A stretch of 64,000 nucleotides of DNA from positions 52,114,283 to 52,178,282 of the forward strand of contig OZ038487.1 in NCBI GenBank assembly GCA_964036315.1, given 5' to 3'. Source of the DNA: Acanthosepion esculentum. Taxonomy: Eukaryota > Mollusca > Cephalopoda > Sepiida > Sepiidae. The position numbers were made by a program, and so were the translations under genes. The notes beneath the pieces were generated by a model, which was given only the letters and a program-made list of their open reading frames with translations, had not been told where the DNA came from and searched no databases. Below are positions 45,641-58,189 of this stretch, piece by piece; positions within the stretch are counted from its first letter, which is position 1; every line of letters starts with the position of its first letter.

Positions 45641-46079
45641 AGTAGATGTCTGCATCATAGTTACATTTGTAAAATCAAAAAAAAAAAAAAAATTGGTAAC
45701 TTTTCTTTGACTATAATTTTAGTGGAATAATTGATTTTCCTATAGTTACCATAAGTCATTTTACAAAAGGATGCTGAAATGTCCTCAAACCAAGCCACAC
45801 ACTTCTCCAAATCTGTACAAATGACCAAATACTATATTTTTCCCTCTTATTTGAAGATTTTCTTGATCAGACCAGGAACTTTTCAAAATGAATGGCTTCC
45901 CATGGCCTAATTATAAGGCACACTTAAAAAGGAATACAATTTTGATTCCTGTTGGGAAGTACATTTTCATTAGTATTGTTATAATAAGCATTTGGTTGTG
46001 AAAGGAATAATGAGGATTAGGTTTTTTGAATAACATGTATTTGTTTAATATATAAGGTGTCTTACAGAGATGTCCAAAA

Positions 46080-46900
46080 ATTGGTGAAATGTTGATTTCG
46101 GTTGCTAATCATCAGGATGGCAATTAGGTGTAAGGGTAGTGCCAGGAATTGTCTGATGACATGTATTGGTTTGACCAAGGACACAGGATATGCTCATTCG
46201 CATGTGTTGGTCAATTGAGGTCATGATGGTGGGTCAATTCGTAGTAGGGTGCATTGGTTGTCAAGGTGATGAAGGACTGGTGTAGCTGGTAGGCCTGTTC
46301 TACAAAATGGTGGTAACACAAGTGGGTTGAATGTTTGTGGAATCAGAGTCCCTGCTTGCAGAGTTGCTGCTTGCTGATAGACTTATCTTTCTATGAAACA
46401 GTGGTAGCATGTGTGGGTTGCTTGTCAGAGATGCTTGCTTGCAGAGTTGGATTTGTGGAGGTGATGGCATTGGTGACAAGGAAGGCTTTTAGCTTGGTGG
46501 TGTCTAAGTTCAATCGCAACAGTTGGCGTCCGGAGCCTGGTGGGGCTGAAGCTGAATAGTTGGCCATGGTAGTGAATTGGGTTTGGCGAGGTGACAGCAT
46601 TGGTGACAAGGAAGGCTTGTAGCTGGGTGGTGTCAAGGCAGGTCTGTTATTTTGTAGTGTGAAGAATTGAGTGATTCGTCAAGTCTGAGAGTGGTAATGG
46701 TTGGGTTAAGAGGAGTGGTCATGGTGGTGATGCCTTGCATGTTGGCAGGTGGCCTGACAGCCCACAACTGGTCAATTTGAGGAGTCTGCTTTCAAGCAAA
46801 TCTGGCAGTTGCTAGGGACATCTCTTTTTTGTTTGCAATTGGCCAGTGTCACTTTCATTGTGGAAGCTTGCTTTGGTAACCAGATGTGATGCATGGAGCC
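46080..46900. other. G/T-rich unassigned region with internal duplication
   Basis: Strongly G/T-rich on the plus strand. A block of about 53 bases (46456-46508, with GCATTGGTGACAAGGAAGGC) recurs at 46584-46637. The minus strand has an 81-residue Pro/Thr/Ser-rich frame (46391-46636) containing MANYSASAPPGSG and KAFLVTNAITS; it might be a gag-like N-terminus but I cannot place it. A hammerhead-like string (CTGATGA ... GAAAT, minus strand) lies at 46096-46115. Confidence 0.4.
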
Positions 46901-47922
46901 TATGTGCAGAAAACAACTTTTTTTTATTGTTTCCTGCATTTATGGTATTCACATCTGGTCAGCCTGTAGAATGAATCAGAAAGATCTAATTGCAGTAGAG
47001 TATAACACTATGACTCTCAATTACTAAGCCAGTATACATTAATTTGACTATTAAAAAAGAAACAAAGGTATTGTAATGACAAAAGTATACAGGTGTAGGC
47101 TTTCAGAAAGCTTTATTCAACTGAGAATACAAGATTTGCATATAATGTTTTTTTATAGTCCCAGTAAACAGAAATAGCTCTCTCAAAGAGCAGAGTAACA
47201 AAACAAGGGGAGACCACTCTTGATTATTTATAACAGGTATATCTACTCAAACACATATACCTACTAAATATAACATTTATAATAAAAAGAAATATTAAAA
47301 ATATCCAATAATTGGTTAAAAAATTACTTTGTTTACAATTCAGGTATGAAAATAAAATTAGTTTATATAGATTTTGAAGGTTCTCTATGAGAAATGTATA
47401 TTTATAGTGTAGCTAAGCCGTACTTTACCATTCTGGCTTGTGGCCTAATGGCAAGTCACATTTAGCTTACATGTGGTTTTCCTAATAGAGAAAGGGAATA
47501 CATCTGATTGCTGTTGGCAGGCACATCCTTTGGCTGTGTTTAAAAAAAAAAAAACAGAACAGGATATTTACTCAAAGACATTTATCCACTAAATATAACA
47601 TAAGAAATATTGTTGGATTGAAAATATTCATTTATTGATTTAAAAAAATTACTTTGTTTATCTTTTGGTCATGGAAATAAAATTATTATTTGTTTAAAGT
47701 ATTTAAATTTTTAGATTAGATATTTTTTTTAAATTTGCTAAATGAATGCCAAAAGTTGTTTTTAAAGAATGTATAAAAAAATTGAAATTTAACTTTTTGA
47801 AATGTTGACAATTTCTTTATTTATATTTCCATTAATAAATTTATGGATTAGAACTGGAATAATTTATGTTTATACAAGAAATCTTATTGAAGTTGCTGTT
47901 TTGTTAAAATAAAATATTAGAA
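46901..47922. other. AT-rich non-coding stretch
   Basis: No gene or recognised repeat. Two diverged copies of ACTCAAA-CA-ATA-C-ACTAAATATAACAT (47246-47276 and 47571-47601) suggest a local duplication of about 325 bases. Confidence 0.45.
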
Positions 47923-48027
47923 TGTTTGAAAAGTAATTACGTATTTCACTACCATGAATACATCAACCAATCAAAACGAAACTATGGTTGAATAGTAGGA
48001 AACTGCATCTAGAATTAGATTCTATTA

Positions 48028-49172
48028 GGATACTCGGAAAGTAATTACATATTTCACTACTGTGATGAGTCAACCAACCAAGGTGGAACAAAGATTAAAT
48101 GGTAGGGTACTACATCGCATCTCTTCTGTATGACAGTGTCATTTATAGTTCATTTTAGAGTTTATTTGGGAAAACTTGCAAAGAGAGAATTTGGACTTCT
48201 TATGAGCTTTTTGCTTGAGAACCAAACACAAAAATATGCCACACTCACCAATAGACATTTAACCAGGAAATCCAACCATTAATTTTTGCATTGCATTTTT
48301 ACAAGTGATGAAAAATGGGTTTTGCATGTAAAAATCAAATAAAAAAGGTAGTGGTTATCTCAAAATGAGAAGCCAATGCTAACACCAAAATCTGAGCACT
48401 ATATACAGAAGTCTATGCTTTGTTTCTGATGGTGAGATGTGTGGTGTAATGAATCACGTGAATGGCAGATTGGAGAGCTGATTTTGAATTCAATTTGAAT
48501 TTGTTACTATGGATTATTTAGTAAGACCTGGCTATGGGTTAAATAGTAGGACCTGTATCTGGAAAAATTATTATTCTCAAAAAATTGTTAATGCAATACT
48601 CACTCGCAGCAAAAGAATTATAATCTAAAATATGCTTCATCTTTAAATAATCTACAAAGGGTTGATAAGCCATAAAAACAATCAATGAGTGTCTGGTGGA
48701 ATATGAAGTTGAACTGATGAAATATGGAAGGACTGCAGGTGTTTACTGCCAGCAACTTGAACAAGTAAACACAGTATCTTGCTTTGTTAAAAAGAAATGG
48801 TATTATTCTCCAGTATGACAATACAAGGGAATACACTGCAAAACAAACCCAAGACAAAAATAAGATCATTAGGATGGGAGGTTCTTCCACATCTTCCATA
48901 CTCATTAGATTTAGCATCTAGAGATTTTCATTTCTTTTGATCACTAGAACATTCCAGAAATGGCAGAACAGTCAGAAACAAAGAACTTGAAAACTTACAT
49001 AATTTTTAAGGGAAAAGGTCCAGATTTCTTTAAATGTGGTATCAAACATTTGTCTTTCTGTTGAACTGCAGTCATTGAAAATCAAGGTGATCACATTTTT
49101 TATAAATATTTAAATAACTTACATTTGTCTTTATATCATTTCTGATAAAATGTAATTACTTTCTGAACACTT
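48028..49172 (+). mobile_element. Decayed mariner with recognisable ends
   Basis: The left end GGATACTCGGAAAGTAATTA (48028-48047) and right end GTAATTACTTTCTGAACACT (49152-49171) are inverted mariner-type termini. The length of 1.14 kb is slightly below the usual 1.3 kb. A second copy of the left-end sequence sits at 47923-48020 in direct orientation, so the 5' end was duplicated or another element lies nested here. Confidence 0.65.
48290..49085 (+). pseudogene. Mariner transposase relic (48 kb)
   Basis: Catalytic domain pieces in order: TSDEKWVLHVKIK (first Asp, codon 48307-48309), WLSQNEKPMLTPKSEH, GIILQYDNTREY (second Asp near 48817), PYSLDLASRDFHFF (third Asp) and SLEHSRNGR. The three acidic residues of the DD34D triad can all still be read, unlike in the other mariners here, but stops, shifts and an unrelated insertion near 48440-48640 break the protein. 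The N-terminal DNA-binding part is not recognisable. Confidence 0.72.
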
Positions 49173-50539
49173 GATTGACATTTAGATCATTTTTACTTAT
49201 TACTTTTATATACTTATTGGTAAAACCTAATTACTTTCCATACCCCTCTTATGGTGGGCTATCTAACAAGGCCAAATCAAACTAATCTGTTTCAACACTC
49301 ATACATTTCACTATAACTGATAACTCACTATAACCTTTATGGGGACAGTGATTGGTCATTTCTTTAGCTATTCAGTGTCCTCATTTTATTCTGTGCTTGA
49401 ATAGCCTTATTTTTCTGATTGATTATTCTAAATTCCAATAGAACACTCTAATGATATTTAAATAAATTTAACACAGGCTCGTTTTTATATGCACTCTGTT
49501 AAAACTGGATTACTTTCCAAGCATGTGTTAAGTTTATTTTTCCTTGTCTTATTTGTGTTTAATATATCATGACATGAAACAAGAAAATAAAAGTGACTCA
49601 TAAAAATAATTACAAATGTTAAAAATTAAAAAGAAACAAGGAAACTTCAGTTACTATTACAAATATATTTTACTTAATTATTTTGGCAACACTATTTTGG
49701 AATATTGCTGTGGCAAGTTTCATTGAGGGTTGAAGATTTATATCAAAGTAAAGTTTATTTAGTTTTTATATATATCTGATTGCTTTCATGTGGGGAAAAG
49801 AAGAGTAACAATCAAAAGGTAACATTGGCTTTTATATAATATTATTTTATTCATCATTATATGACCATATAATCCTTTCATGAAAGCTCTGAATTATTTG
49901 GATATAAGATTCAACTCTGAAAGATGAAGATACAAAAGGGAGATCATTCATGTTTATATTTGTTTAGAGAGTCTGTTGGTATTTAATCAGTGAGCGTATT
50001 TTTATGGATATAAAAGCTAGCAACATTTACTCTTGGGTGAAGAAAGAAAATATCAAGTTCTCAGCAATGACCAACTGACACTTTTATTACAGGTGTATGA
50101 TGAATGAGAGCCAATGCTCCATTTTAACTATCAAACATGTTGGCCATTCATTTTTCATTTTTGCGCATGAGGATCTCTGTTATTGTATGAAATTTGCTTA
50201 CAGATATTTTTATAACTTTGATTTATTTATGTTTTCTCTTTCTCTGCTTTACATACAATTGATGAATGATAGTAAAAATATTTTTTAAGCATTGCGCCAC
50301 TCTAAGAGAGATGTCATTGTCAAGGCTTGAAGATTCAGGTACTTTTTTGAAGTTGTTTATTTTTTATTTTGTTTTTTTTTTAAGGATTTTACTCAAAGGG
50401 AATCTTATTTGTGCCACTGATATATATCATAAGTCTCCATATTTCTTCTTATCACCAACACTCTAAATCTTGTGCAAGTGTTTGGATTTTTCATGAGATT
50501 CTAGTGATGACAATTTTCTCTCATTTTTTTTTTTATTTG
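49173..50539. other. AT-rich non-coding stretch
   Basis: No gene. Further mariner-end-like strings (AATTACTTTCCATACCCCTC near 49229 and GATTACTTTCCAAGCATGTG near 49508) suggest additional decayed ends or solo termini. Confidence 0.45.
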
Positions 50540-50991
50540 AGAAAATTGCATGAAAAATAAAAAGCTGAAACGGAACGAAGAGAGAAAAATAGGAATTGAA
50601 AAAATGAAAATAGATGTAAAAACGAAAAGGAAGAAAGCTGGCAAAATAGAAGATAAAGAAAACAAAAAGTACAAAGAAATACAAAAGAAAAGAAAAGTCG
50701 TAAGAGAAAGGCATATGACTGAGATGATAAAAAAATAGGAAGTAAAAAAATAATCAGAATGGAAGGAAGGAAAGCTGTAAAATGGTTAGGTAAGACTGAA
50801 TAATAAAGTAAATAAAAGGAAAGCTGAACAGAAAATGGAAGAGATAGAAAGAAAGAATTGAGAGAGAAAAAAAACATGTAAAATAAAAAATAAAGTGAGA
50901 AAATTAGGTAAATTTCTGGGAAAAAACTGAAGATCATATAAGGAAAGAATCCAGAAGTAGGAAAGATTATAAATTTTTTAAAGAAATCCTT

Positions 50992-51024
<33 letters not shown>
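50540..51024 (+). repeat. Polypurine-rich tract ending in poly-A
   Basis: About 480 bases dominated by A and G, ending in 27 A (50998-51024). Minus-strand Phe/Ser/Leu frames, including one of 167 residues, are artefacts. Confidence 0.8.
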
Positions 51025-51029
51025 TAGCT

Positions 51030-51784
51030 TGTTCATCTTGGTTTATTATTATTCTTTGCAAATTCATTTTCAACTTTCATGGAATAAACCTGAAAGAAAG
51101 GTTACAGTGAAAGCAATGTAAATTGGATTTAGCGCTTGGTCACAAAAATAGTTAAATTTGTAGGATTTTATCACTCTTAAAAAAAAAAAATTAACAATAA
51201 AATAAAAATAAAAAAATAATCCCAAAGTAATTGAAAAGAGATTTGAGCAGTAAAACATCCCAATTTCATTTGAATTAATTTCTATCAAGTTTGGATTTCT
51301 GTGTTACACTTTGCAGCATTTATTAAGGCAGTGAGATCTTTATATTTTGGTTTACTGCAGCATCAGCATTTGAAAATGTTTTTTTTGTTTTCGTTTTTTA
51401 CTGATTTTAATACTGAGTTCCTGATGCAGTGAGGGAAAGAAAAAATCTCTTCCACAGAATATTTTATCATAAACAATAATATAAGGATTGCTTAAAATAT
51501 ATTTATTTCATTGAAAATTTATCTTTCCCAAAATTGCTTTTTCTTTTTAAATCATAGAATGCAAGTATTAAAAACATATATATTTGTTTTTTTTCTTCTA
51601 CTCGCAAAATATTTTATGATTTGGAATAAATGTTTTCAACATTCATCTGAATGATTAGGAATGCGATTAATAAAACAATTTATCAGTGCTTTATGCCGAT
51701 ATTGCATTATCTTGAAACAGAATATATTATTTATATTTAAAATGTTTCATTAATGCTCATTACTTGTAAATAAATAGATATGGT
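51030..51784. other. AT-rich non-coding stretch
   Basis: No recognised content. Confidence 0.5.
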
Positions 51785-51965
51785 ACATGGAACTAGAACA
51801 GTCTACCCCAGCGAGCAAAATAAAGGGTTCAGTTTGATATTCCAACCACCTGAAGAAGTGTTGTGATAAATATAGCAACAAAGATGAGGACAATAGTCCA
51901 AATAATATAAATAGTGTACATAATACCTCATCTCAGAAATATAGACAGATACTAAATACATTTTG
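51785..51965 (+). repeat. SINE-A copy, stem II lost
   Basis: GAACTAGAACAGTCTACCCC, GGGTTCAGTTTGATATTCCA and CACCTGAAGAAG, then directly TGTTGTGATAAATATAGCAA. The segment carrying stem II and GAAAC is deleted. Confidence 0.65.
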
Positions 51966-52239
51966 TTATTATTTAAATCACACAAGAAATAATTTCACTA
52001 ATACTCTCTATTATATTTCATTTTCTCTATATAATTGTTCATGTTGTCATTCTAACAAAATACAAGTGGTATTTAAAACTGGAAACCATAAAAGTTATAA
52101 AAAGCTGAAATACATACATACATCTAGATACAATGGATTCTGAATGTTCATATTTAAAGCTAAGTGTCTCTACATCTTCATTATACTCTGTTTAAAATAT
52201 TTTTTGCCAGTTTTCATTTCAGTAACATTTTTAAATTTC

Positions 52240-52850
52240 CAAATTTTTGAAAATCAAAGTTAACTGAGAAGTAAGAAGCTGGAAGAGAGTTCCACGAGCT
52301 AGAAGTGTGACAGAAGAAACTGTTAGCATAAAAATAGCCATATATATATATATAGCCATTTTCAACTATAAAATGATGCAACTTTTCCACCAATTTAGTA
52401 CTGCATTTAAATTCATAAAGTCTAGGTACCATAGAAGAAAGTTTGTGAAAAGAATTGCCATGAAAGTATCTATAGAAAAGAGACCGGGAAGCTACATTAT
52501 GGAATTAGAAAAAATGACTGAAGCCAATAATCAAGGTCAGGATCAATAACATTGCAGATTCTTGTTTGTATTATACGAAGAATCTCTAAATATATAGCAA
52601 GAGCACCAGACCAGATGTCACAGCAATATTGAAAGCATGGATGAATGGTAGACTTAAAAATATCTAAGATAGATTATGGTGAGAAAAATTGTCTAACACG
52701 GCGCAAGGAATCAACTTTCCTAGCAGCAGACTTAGTAATTGAATCAATATAATCTCTCCACTTCATGTCAGTGGAAAACATATGTCTGAAAAGGTGCAAT
52801 GAGTTACAATTCTTGGAGGTTAGCATCAGTCATACTGATGTAAGGTAAAA
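52240..52850 (-). mobile_element. CR1/Jockey-like LINE 3' fragment, longest copy
   Basis: On the minus strand: DMKWRDYIDSITKSAARKVD, SLRRVRQFFSP, STIHPCFQYCCDIWSG, then the tail SSWNSLPASYFSVNFDFQKF. This covers the thumb and C-terminus of the reverse transcriptase and is the most complete of the six copies. An AT tract at 52338-52354 interrupts it. Confidence 0.75.
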
Positions 52851-53364
52851 ATGGTTCTATCAGATTATTAAAGTAAAAAACATTATTTTTATGCTTGGTT
52901 TGTTTGACTCATTAAAAAGTCTCTTCATAGAGTTCTTTCTTTTATGACCTGGATTTAATATTCATTGTTGGTATTAGTCATCTGGAAATAGTTCAGTCTG
53001 TTTACTGCCACAGATGAGGTAGCTCCTCTTATGTTAGTATGTTATCCATACAATGTTAAAACATAAACTTGGCAGTGAACAGGATGTGAATTTTTGAGGA
53101 CTCCCCCTCCCCGTCGATACCAATGGTGGTACTAATCTATCAGAATCAGAAAAGAATTAAATCCCAAATTCATGATAAAAAACATTCAAATATTGCTTCT
53201 TCTTTTTTTTTTTATAAGAGCTAGTCATTCTCCATTGGTGCAATAGAATCTTCCTACCTCTATTTGATATTATATCATGAAGCTGAGTAAATGGTGAATG
53301 TCAGTTTTATGTGAGAGTCAACTGAAACCAGTGCTTCTGAGATCAAATAGTTTGGTCATAACTT

Positions 53365-53840
53365 TGCATCTCCAAGTATTAAGAAACAGGAACATTTCAT
53401 TACAACAAAAAAAAGTGTTGGATTGCTATGTAATATCAATCCTTTTATATGGCAGTGGATAATTTCCTTACGGAGGAAGAGAAAACTGGAGATAGCAAAA
53501 AGGTGGTTCTACAGAAGGATGCCGAGAATACCATGGACAGAGCATGTGAGCAACAAGGAAATTTTAAGAAAAAAAAAGAAAAGGCTACTTAGAATCAGAA
53601 TGAGACATCTGAAATTTTTTGGACACATAATGATGAGGGTTTGGAAAATATGACACTCAGAGGACATATTGGAGGCAATAGAGACAGAGGGAAACATCAA
53701 GTTACCTATCTTAGGTAAATGGATGACAGTGGAGTGGGAAGTATAGTTAAAAAAACAAAAAACATTGCTAGTAGCTATAAAGGATAGGAAGTTGTGGAGA
53801 GCCATGATCACCCACATCTTGAAGTGACACAACAGATTTA
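53365..53840 (+). pseudogene. RTE-like LINE reverse transcriptase C-terminus
   Basis: The plus strand reads CYVISILLYGSG, KRWFYRRMPRIPWTEHVSNK, RIRMRHLKFFGHIM, DRKLWRAMITHILK. It ends in the family terminus at about 53830. Frameshifts and stops throughout. Confidence 0.8.
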
Positions 53841-53894
53841 GTTATTTGCTCATTTCTGATTGGTGCAAAAAAAAATAACCTTGATTTCTCTGAT

Positions 53895-54195
53895 ACGGTA
53901 TTTTTACTAGGTAGATTGATACAAAAGTGACTTAACCCAAAGAGTTGTGAGTTCAATACTTGGCCACAGCAGAAGGAACAAAAACTTGGAAAATTAACTA
54001 AAATTGAGATATCTAAAGTCAATATATATAGAATTAGAACAATCTACCCCTGTGGACTAAATAAAGGTTTCAGTTTGAAAATCCAACAAATATCACCTGA
54101 AGAAGACCAATGTGTACAACAGCTGAAACACAGTGAATATGGCAATAAGGATGAGGACAACAGTCTGAACAATGTAAATAGTGTAAACAGTATTT
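53895..54195 (+). repeat. SINE-A, most complete copy
   Basis: The head resembles a tRNA (GACTTAACCCAAAGAGTTG then GAGTTCAATACTTGG). The body has AGAACAATCTACCCC and GGTTTCAGTTTGAAAATCC. The tail has CTGAAGA (54097-54103), 21 bases, GAAAC (54125-54129), then ATATGGCAATAAGGATGAGG. About 300 bases and non-coding. It was presumably mobilised by a LINE. Confidence 0.7.
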
Positions 54196-54199
54196 TTAT

Positions 54200-55023
54200 G
54201 GCCCTATTGTTGATAACTGCTTATTTAAATTGTTCAGAAAAATGAGGTAGGGTACAGAAAATAAGTTAATAATCTGACTTGATGCAAAGACTAAAACTTT
54301 GGTAACTATTTTTTTAACTAATATTACAGATATTACTTTTGTTTTATCATTAGATATAATTTCTCTGTGATTCCTTATCTTCAAGTTTTTCTTAGAACTT
54401 GTGTGCATAATCCATTTGAAATTACTCCAGCATGGCTCACTTCCAAAAGTCCAAGCATTCATCATTTTATACTCAACTGATTATGTGTCAGATCAATATT
54501 CCATTAAATCTTCAACCTCTTTACTAAGTCCTGCTGTATTTCCTCCAATTCTCAATAATTTTATAAAGAAAAATACAAATCTCGTATTTGATGGGGAAAT
54601 TATAATCTCCAAAAGTCAGATTGTGTAGAGTTTCATGAAAGACAAATCCTGTTTAATTATCCATCACAAATATGTAGCAATCCTTCAAAATGTCACTTTT
54701 TGTAAAGCAAGGCATTGTTTTTCTTTACCTCAGTTCATCCTTTTGACAATGAAATAGAATTTAAATGAATATAAAACACAATATGAACAATCCTTGATTT
54801 TTTTTTTTTTTTTTTTACTAAATTCTAAAATCATCTGCTTTTAATATTAAAAATTTATTAAGAGTTGGGGATATTTTATGGCTTATTCTTGTTCAATTTT
54901 AATAAAAACAAAAAAAAATTTGTCTTTCAATTTCTATCTTATTGTATAGGTGCCTTGACATAGTTTAATTGTTAGTGAGCTTAGTCTGGTTGAAACCCAA
55001 CAAAAAATTCAGAAAAATTAGCT
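54200..55023. other. AT-rich non-coding stretch
   Basis: No gene or repeat recognised; 20-base T run near 54800. Confidence 0.5.
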
Positions 55024-55062
55024 AATCCAACAAAATTTGACATATCATAAAATCAACCAACC
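55024..55062 (+). repeat. Direct repeat flanking the possible solo LTR, left
   Basis: AATCCAACAAAATTTGACAT through CAACC recurs at 55699-55737. The two bracket the segment 55063-55698. Confidence 0.8.
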
Positions 55063-55137
55063 AAACCAATAGTAATGGTTAGTGAAGCTAGTCTGGTTGA
55101 CTGTGATTACTGAGTAGAGAGTCTGATTCTCACCGGG

Positions 55138-55670
55138 TGTTGTTACCTTCTTCCTAAAACCAGATCTTCTTGCGATTTATTCTACACTAATTTCCACCAC
55201 TGGCTACATGTGAATACCCCAAAACTGAACTAAAAATTCCATCAATTGCACATAGGCTCCACACTCAAAGAAAAATACAATCCAGAATTTCCATCCAATA
55301 GCACCTACTCCCGCCTAAAGAAACAAAATAAAAATTGAAGCCAATCTGAGCTGAAGAAAAGGATATAAAAGCCCATCAAAGGTACATCTTTGGCAGTCGG
55401 ATGGTACAACAGCCCGGATTCACAACACTCATCGGAATGAAACCTCCCATCTCTAAAAGACAACTCTCCAAATGCTGTCGTCGCAATAAGTCACAACTCA
55501 CTCTTACTCTCCTGCTGTATGCTTCTGCAGACGTCTTTTACAATTCTACTTATCTCATTCTTATGTTGAGAGACATTTACACCGATTTACCATTTGTTGT
55601 ATTTTTACGTTTATTTCTTTAAACCTCCATTGTTTCTTCTTTGTTCTGTCACCGTATACTTAATATAACA
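55138..55670 (+). repeat. Candidate solo LTR
   Basis: Starts TGTTGTTACC and ends ATATAACA, so the termini are the inverted TGTT...AACA. A TATA box GGATATAAAAGCCC lies at 55361-55374. Its base composition differs from the flanks (more C, several CpG). No convincing target duplication is visible. The 73-residue frame at 55401-55622 has no motif. Confidence 0.4.
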
Positions 55671-55698
55671 GTGCCCCATAGAAAATTCAACATTAAAT

Positions 55699-55737
55699 AA
55701 TCCAACAAGTGTTGACATGTCATAAAATAAACCAACC
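55699..55737 (+). repeat. Direct repeat flanking the possible solo LTR, right
   Basis: AATCCAACAAGTGTTGACAT through CAACC, partner of 55024-55062. Confidence 0.8.
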
Positions 55738-55774
55738 TGAGAAGAATAGCTGTGATAAAAAGAGATGGATTCAT

Positions 55775-55895
55775 ACCTTTCCCAAGGGTATTAGTACATA
55801 AGTGAATGTAATGAACTCAAATGGAATTCAAACACAGCTTTTTGGTTCCTCAATCCAAGCCACTAACCATTACTCCACTGGGCAATGGTAATACT
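55775..55895 (-). repeat. SINE-D copy
   Basis: On the minus strand CCCAGTGGAGTAATGGTTAG, GGCTTGGATTGAGGAACC, TGTTTGAATTCCATTTGAG and ACATTCACTTATGTACTAAT. It matches 37127-37350. tRNA-like A and B boxes are plausible. Confidence 0.65.
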
Positions 55896-56384
55896 TAAAA
55901 ATAATGATAGAATTTTACTATGAGCGACATTCAGATCATTGAAACATGGCAGCATATTAACAATTATTTTAACAATTATTTTTCTTTAAGCTTTTTTTGA
56001 AATCCTGACAAACACATTTAGACAAAATTTTAATGTTCAGCTTTTCTGACTAAATTTTTTACACTTGACTCGCTTTCCAATTTGCATTTCATTAACTTGT
56101 AACTTGTCAATATTTTTTCCGAATTGCATAATTGTTCAATCAGTTGAGAGATTAGCAGAAATAATAACAGATATGATAAATTGTTGCAGTTAATGATAAT
56201 CCTTTTTGTGGCTCAACACAAACTCTGGTTCAAGTGTTTCTCATTCACAGTATCTTCTGAGTTTGCTTGCTTTTTCACAAATGAATCACAATCAACATTT
56301 TCCTTGAAGTCTGTTTAAAACATGTTTCACAATATCACTTTACCATGATTGATCATATGTTTCTGCATGTATATGCTGTTTATA

Positions 56385-56530
56385 ATTGTTTTCATCATAG
56401 TTGCTGTATTAATATTTTGCTAGTTATGTTATCTGGCCTTCTTCAGGTGCTTGTCAAACTGAAGCCTTTATTTAATCTATGGAGATAGATTGTTCTCCTT
56501 CCATTGCCCATGTTTAGGGATATCACATCT
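56385..56530 (-). repeat. SINE-A tail fragment
   Basis: On the minus strand CACCTGAAGAAGGCCAGATA with neighbouring CTTCAGTTTGACAAG. GAAAC is lost. Confidence 0.55.
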
Positions 56531-56854
56531 TGTTCTTTTTCACAGTTAATAAAATGAAATGAGACAAAATGCTGAAAAATATATGTTGGATGTAAAATTT
56601 TATTTATAAAATACAGTAAAGAAAGATAAAAATTCTTTTCTTGCTAGAGGTTTATTTTTTATTTCAAACTCGAACTATGCTGTTTGTTGATGGGAAGTGA
56701 AAAACTGAAATTAAGTTGAAATATGAGTCATGAATTTCAACACTAGATTTTCCAAGAAATGCATGGCATGGAGGTTGAAAGCATTGTTTAAAACTGGTGA
56801 GTATTAACTGATAGGAATCATCTCCCCTATGTATGGAAAGCCGAATGATAATAA

Positions 56855-57005
56855 TAATCTACCCTAAATGGATTAAATTAAGGGTTCAGTTTGAAATTCC
56901 AAGAAGGTTTTTAAGTACAAAGTCAGACACCAATACATTGTGAGTATAAAAATTAAAATGAGTATGCTGGTCCAAATAGCAAAGTATATAATGAAGTGTA
57001 TTAAG
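56855..57005 (+). repeat. SINE-A fragment, very degraded
   Basis: AATAATCTACCCTAAATGG and GGGTTCAGTTTGAAATTCCA match the family body. The tail is unrecognisable. Confidence 0.5.
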
Positions 57006-58189
57006 ATTCAATAAATGGCAGTTAACCTACAAGAGAGTGTGGTGATTGTGTAACCAATATAAGGATTTTATGTTGTTTTTGATAATTTGTGTTGCAAATG
57101 CAAGTTCCCATAATGCACAAGTATTCATAAACATTATTTTTGCATAATGGAATTTTTGAGGTCCTGTGCTAAACGTTTTAAATTTTTTTAAATAAATGAT
57201 AAATCTTGGGTATTTATTGGAATCATCAAGTGATATGTATTGGCACATCATATTTTTAATGACTTTTTCATGTTATTATTAGGATGCATCTGGTTACAGT
57301 AGAATAATTTAATTATATCTTTTGCTTAGTATGTCCGTGTTATTTATTCTCAAATTGTTTGAACTAATTTTATTTGCTTCTCAATAACATCATTTGGGCT
57401 GCTGTTAATGTTTCTTTTATCTTGCTCAATTCTTTAGAAAATAAAGTGTTAAAAAATAATTACTTTTGTATGGGTGATCATGTTCTTAAAAACATTTTAT
57501 ATCTTGAAATACATTCACTTTGGTAATTAAGACAAATTTTTTTCTTGTGGCTTTTCTTATATATAGTGATGTGGTAAAATTGAGATTATTTAAACATCAA
57601 GGAAAATAATTCTATTTTTATTTCGGTGAACATGGATCTTCATGCCCACAAAAAAAATGGAGTGTCAAAAGAATGTTTTGTTTTTTTTCTCCCCTGACAC
57701 TGCTTTTATTTTAATTATCATAACTCTTTGGCAATGTTTATTGTTTTAAAAAATAATGATTACTAAAATTAATTTAAAAATGTACTTGTACTATGCAGAA
57801 TTGTTGGTTTAATATTAGCAGGTGTGAGTGAAAGGTGTTGATATACAATGATGCCTAAAATTATTGGACACATAATTTTTACTATTACTACAATTTTAAA
57901 ACTTAAGTAGAATATAGTAAATACTTAGTATATGCTCTTGTGTATTAAATAAGTGTCATTGTATTTAAATTATGTCCTACACTCCACCACCACCATAGTG
58001 CTAATCAGTTATGGCATATTGTTTATGTTCTCAAATAATTTTCTCTGTAGGATGATTATTTTGTTCCAAGAATAAAAAAATTCCTCTTTATTTTATAAGG
58101 TAAAATTCCTCACCTGGATGTCAGTGTTTAGATTCTATTATTAGTTCATAGATATTTATAGTAAGAATAAGAATAATCTTGAATAGGAA
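57006..58189. other. AT-rich non-coding stretch
   Basis: No gene or recognised repeat; CpG is almost absent. Confidence 0.5.

Noticed and set aside
50463..51036. Minus-strand frame of 167 residues that looks like a multi-pass membrane protein
   Set aside because: It is the antisense of an A/G-rich tract with a poly-A run, so the apparent membrane segments are low complexity.
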